A stretch of DNA of 64,000 bases from Apodemus sylvaticus (taxonomy: Eukaryota; Chordata; Mammalia; Rodentia; Muridae), in assembly GCF_947179515.1 (NCBI RefSeq), contig NC_067481.1:6093570-6157569 (forward strand), given 5' to 3'. Position 1 is the stretch's first letter. Every line of letters begins with the position of its first letter. The notes under the pieces were generated by a model. It was not told the origin of the DNA, made no database searches, and worked only from the letters and a program-made list of their open reading frames with translations. The translations under genes were made by a program, and so were the position numbers. This document shows positions 51,401 through 57,400 of this stretch, piece after piece.

Positions 51401-54400
51401 GTTTTGACCTGCTTTTTGATGGCATTGCACCAAGACATTAAACCTGAGTATGCTGAAGGACTTTTTTTAGACTGTCTGGCATCATGTTGTAGTGAAGAAT
51501 ACTAAGACTGGGGCTGGAGAGATGACTCAGCAGTTAAGAGCACGAGTTGCTCTTGTAGAGGACCCAGATTCAACTCTCAGCACCCACATGTCAGCTCCAG
51601 ACTGTTAACTCCAGTGTTAGGGCATCTGACCCCCAAAGGCACCAGGCACACACACGGTATGCAGACATACATGCAGCCTAACACTCAGACACTCAGACAA
51701 ATAAAAGTAAACTTTTTTTGAGACAGAGTTTCACTGTGTAGCCCTTGGATGTACTAGAACTCACTCTAGACCAAACTGGCCTCAAACTCAGAGATCCACC
51801 TATGTATAAGTCCTGAGTGCTGAGATTAAAGGTGTACACCACTACCACCTGGCCCAGAAGTAAATAAGTCTTAAGCAACTCACTAATATTGCAACTGAAA
51901 GTTGAATTCTAATCATTGAAATCTCCTTTTTCTCCTCTGGAACTTGGAGTTCAGTTGATATTTCCATTCCTGAAGCCATTGGTTGGAGGTTCACTCCAGT
52001 GGGCTCTGACTCAGAACTACCCCAAGCAGAAACAGGGATGTCACCAGGCAGTGGTGGCACATGCCTTTAATCCCAGCACTCGGGAGGCAGAGGTAGGAAG
52101 ATTTCTGAGTTCGAGGCCAGCCTGGTCTACAGAGTGAGTTCTAGGACAGCCAGGGCGAAACAGAGAAGCCCTGTCTTGGAAAAAAAAAAAAAAGAAAGAA
52201 AGAAAAGAAACAGGGATGTCTGTTTTAGACTTGAACCAAACTTGCTCTTTCTACTTGAATTCTTGTTACTACCTACCTTCCTTATCCTTTTTGTGGCTTC
52301 AGAGCTTGGAAGCCAAGCAGGTAAGATGATCGACCTTAGAGTCATAGGGTAAGAGGCTATCAGAGGAAACCTGGAAGGTCTGCAGCTGTAAATCAGTCGA
52401 GGAGGGGTGTGCCTCTGGGTTGAGCATGAACCTAGCATTCGCAAGGTCTTGAGACCAGTCACTAGCACTATAAAACAGCACCCTGTCCTCTAAAAAAGCA
52501 ACTACATGTACTGTTCTGCCTTGATTAGCCCAGTGGTGGGAGAGGTTTATTATTCACTTAACAGTATAGGGGGAAATTAATTAGTTATGTATAAGGGAAG
52601 AAGTCATTTTAGCATTTTAAATTACATTACACTGTTTATTCCAGACCTTGGGCTACATGGCTACCTCAGAGCCAACAGCTACCACTGTCCTCAATTCTTT
52701 TAAATAGATGAATTTTAAGATTAAGATCTTAGCTAAAGGTATGGGTTAGTGGTAAAGCGCTTACCTAGATTACTTATCTTAACGATGAATGACCCTGGGT
52801 TCATCTCTAGCACTGCAATTAAATAAAATTTCAGAGGCTGGAGAAATGGATTGTAATCAAGAGTAGGTACCGCTCTTACAGAGGATACAGTTCAGGTAAC
52901 TTACTACCACCTCCAGGGGGATCCAATGTCATCTCCTGGCCTCTGAAGTCACTTGTAGTCACCTACATACAACACAGACACACACACACAGTTACTGGAG
53001 AGAAGGCTCAGTGGTCAAGAGCACTTCCTACAGTCTGGCTGTGGTGGCGCATGCTATTAATCCCAGTGCTCTAGAGGCAGAGGCAGGCAGACCCATGTCT
53101 ACAAAAGGATGAATCTGAAATTCCCAGCTACAGGAAAAGCTGTGGGTATACACCTGTAATTCCAGCACCTGGGAGATGGAAGTAGGAGAGCATAGGCCAC
53201 ACAGAGAAACTCTGTCTCAAAAAATCTAAATAAATAAACAAAATAAAGGAACATAGTTCTGTTTAAGCAAGATACAGACTTGTTATTTTTAATTTAGTAT
53301 ATGTGTGTCTGTGTGAATACTCACGGTGCAGCGTCAGAGAGCAGCATTAGGCCCCTAGAGCTGCAATTACAGGGGATTGTGAGCCTCTGACATGGGTGCT
53401 GGGATCTGAACTCAGGTCCTCTCAAGAGCAGCAACCATCTCTCCAGCTCCTAGAATTATCTTTAAAGATTAATCATAAATCAGGAACAAGATAAAATATT
53501 TGAAAAATGTCAAAAAAATAAAAAGGAAAAAAGAAAGAGAAAGCCGGGTGGTGGTGGCGCATGCCTTTAATCCCAGCACTTGGAAGGCAGAGGCAGGTGG
53601 ATTTCTTGAGTTCAAGGCCATCCTGATCTACAGAGTGAGTTCCAGGACAACCAGGGCTATACAGAGAAACCCTGTCTCAAAAAAAAAAAAAAAAACCCAA
53701 AAAACAACAACAGAAACAATAAAAACAGAAAGGAAGGAAGAAAGGGAAAACAGGAAAATGTCCTAGATTGCCAACAAAAGTTACTTTGGGGTAGTTGGTT
53801 GTTGGTAATTTTTTTCTGCTTTGATTTCTTTTACAATTTTCCAATAGTGAGTATTTAAGTCTGTTATCATCAGACCATGTGAGGAATCACATAGGTGCCC
53901 GTGGCTCCTCCACACTTTGCCTGTCCTTATGTTCAGCACAGAAGCTTTTCTCGCCACAGCAGATGCTTAAAAACAAAATGCATCTTTTAATGCCCATCGG
54001 GAAACGTGACTGGGCCATAAAGCCAAAAGTGCCTAACTGATTTTTGGCCTTTCTCTGATTCTTGTAGTCCTCAGAGAATATCCCACCGGGCTATGAAGTG
54101 GTGTCTCTCCTGGAGGCCCTCAATGGGCCCCTCACCTCGTCCCCGGCAGTCCCTCCCCTTCACGTTCTTGGAGATGGCCGCCTCTCAGGAATGCTCCCGT
54201 CCTACGGCAGTGATGGCCACCTGCCCCCTGTTAGGACACTGTCCCCCCTTGACCGCCTGTCTGACTGCAACGGCCAAGGACTCAAACTCAAAAAGAGTCT
54301 GTCCAAGTAAGTGGGGGGTGCCCGCCAGTGTCACCCAGGGTCATGTCTAAGGGCTTGCAAGACCGTCTTTCCGTCCTCGACACTGTGACAGGCACATGGC

Positions 54401-57400
54401 ACATCCCAGGTGGAAACCTTCACAGCATTGCTCGCTCTAAGGAAGAGAGTCTCCAGCCTGGCCGTGGTGGGGAGGGCAGCTTCCCCCAGAGAGAGAAGCT
54501 GAATGGGCACGGGCACTTAGGCGCATGCACCTTTGTCAGCCGTGGGTTCTCGTGAGGAGGGTAAGGAAAGAGGACATTGAGCAGTGTAGACAGAATCCCT
54601 TGGGGCCCTAGCTTAATGTGACATCAGGGGGACCACCTGGCACTGTATCCTGAGCATCTGAATCCATAGGACACAAACATAACACTGTCTGTGGCTAAAG
54701 AGGCTATCTTACAGATCAAGGACTTGAGATGGCGCCGAGGGGCGGGCGTGCTAGCCTTTTTCTAGTTATAGGAGCTAGAGGCAGAGTCTACCCCACTGCA
54801 ACAGACCTGTCACGTCCTGCTCCTGAGAGCTGACCTGGCTTCTCCGGTCCTCCTGTGCGGTCTGAGGAGAGGAAGGGAAGTCCTGCGTTCAGCTGCTTTT
54901 CTTCTGGGCGTTTACAGGTCTGTTTCCCAGAATTCTTCTGTGCTTCATGAAGAGGAAGATGAGCGCTCTTGCAGCGAGTCAGACACTCAGCTCTCGCAGA
55001 GGCTGTCAGGCCAGCATCCTGAAGAGGTAACTGGCTGTCTTCTCCCTCCCTGGGTACTGGCGCCAGGCATCTGCCTACGTGGCTCCTGGGTCCCTGCTTT
55101 TATCTGCTCATAGGACCTCCCGGTGCCTTACAAGGTGGTGGCTGCACAGGTTTCCTGAGGTTCGTGAGTTCGCCACCTTGTACATTGCTCACAAGGACCT
55201 TACCTAGAGCATACAGACCCTATCAGCTTTACCTGCCAAGTGCTTGGTAGGATTACAGCTACCTGTAGTCCCAGCTCTGGAGACTAAAGCACAGGGTCAT
55301 AAGTTTGAGGTCAGGCTAGGCTACATAGGAAGTTCAGCGCCAGACAGCTATTGAAGCTGTGTATCTCAAGAGAGGGGGCAGTGCTCTCAGAAGAAACCAT
55401 GGAGTCTCACAGCATGGTGTGCAGTGCCCTTTAGGAGAGGACATCAGAAAAACTGTTGTGGAGGGAGTCGCATTTGACTGGATCTAGAAAGTTCTTATAC
55501 ATGAAGGGGAGAAAAGCACTGAGGGGAACTTGGAGCAGGCCAAGGGATACAGTGATGGCTCTGTCTTACAGAGTCCCCTGATGTAGCTGCCCGCAGCCAC
55601 ATGTAAACCGGGTTACCTGTTGAGAGAATTTTGGGGTTATAGGGAAGAGGGGCGAAAAGAAATTGCGGCCAAGTCAATGTTCACTGATCAAAGCCGTAAA
55701 CTTTAATGGCGCCAGATCTTTTAACAGTTTGGGCAAACCCTTCCCCCCAGACTCCAGGCTGAGTTCCGGTGGAAGTTGTCTAGCTTCTCTTGGAGGTCTT
55801 CGTCTTGACTGCTCCGGCAGCTGGGTGGGTCACTTGCTTAATTCAGGAATCCCTATACCTGGAGGAACAATGAACTTAACCTTTACTACGAGCGCTCCAC
55901 CCTAGGTGGAGCAGGATCCTGGCTAACTGGGAGAAGTTAACCTTGACCAAAGTCAAACTCTGACCAAGTGCAAGACTGCCCCAATATGGCTCTGTACACC
56001 CTGACAGTCACGGGTAGGCCAGTGGAGCCAGGAAGAGCCTTGGTAGTACAGGCCTGACCTAAGGTGACAGAGGCCTCCCGGGGAGCTGGAGAGCTGATCT
56101 TGCCCCTCTGAGGCACCCAAGGCAGCAATGCTGTGTCCAGGGTGCTGGTGAGTGGAAGGCAGAGGTGGCTCAGATCCACTGAGCCGGAACTCCAGACGTA
56201 CAGAGAGGTCTCGTAGCACTGAGGGCCCTGTTGGTTTCGTGTTCTTCCCCTTCTAAAGGAAAGCTGTTTATAATCCTGGGGAACCCAGGGGTGTCCCTCG
56301 GTGACAGCTGCTGGATGACCTGTGTCACTGGAGCTGCCGCCTTTGTGTGGCCAGCAGCTGCGGGGCCTCAGGCAGGAGGTGCTGACTGAAGTGTGCACTC
56401 CCCTGGAACGAAGTCACTCCAGGCCTTGGCTGGAAAGGAGTGCTGACAGAAGCCAGCACTGCCCGCCTCTCTTGTCACCCATGCCCACAGGAAGAGGACC
56501 GTGTCCCTCCTGTGTTCCTCGCCAGCTCTGCTCTTCCCCTTCTGCCCATAGGCAGGGCTTGTGCTGGTTTCACGTTCCAATGTGTCCTTCGCCCCCAGGG
56601 ACCCGATGTGACTCCAGAGAGTGAGAACCTCACCCTGTCCTCCTCAGGGGCTGTTGACCAGTCATCTTGCACAGGGACTCCGCTCTCTTCTACCATCTCC
56701 TCCCCAGAAGGTACCTAAGGGACCAGGGCGTGAGTGCGTGAGCCTCCCTCACCTGAGACACAGCTGGGGACAGGAGCAGTGATGCTGGGCACTGAACAGG
56801 CCCACACTGGACAGGGAAGGCCTCTTACCACCCTCCCACATGATACCATGTGCCTCCTCCATCCCCCTGCTGTAGCAGCAGGAGTGCACTTCCCCCGGTC
56901 CTCGAGTCTCAGAGCAGAATCTTGGAACACCTTCGGTCTAAACCTTTCTCAGCACAGGGCAAGTGCGGGCATCTGTAGGCCTCTTTGTTACCTAGTAGGA
57001 AGCGCATATCACTCCTCCGTCATCAGGTCCTGTCCCCTGCCCTAACTTCTGCCTCTACAGACCCAGCCAGCAGCAGCCTGGCCCAGTCCGTCATGTCCAT
57101 GGCTTCCTCCCAGATCAGCACTGACACCGTGTCCTCCATGTCGGGTTCCTACATTGCGCCTGGCACAGAAGAGGAAGCAGAGGCCCTGCCTTCCCCCGGA
57201 GCTGCCAGCAGGGCCCCTTCAGAAGAAGAGGTGAGGCGGGGATTGGGAGGGCAGGCTTTGTAAAGGCCCCTGTGCCGGCAGGAGTGCCCAGGGACAGAGG
57301 TGCGGGGGCAGGCACGCCCTTAGATCTGGTTCTCTGTGCCACCAGCCTCGTGCTGAGGAAAGCTGCCGACCTGGGCTTGTTAACTGGGGAGCCCGCGATG

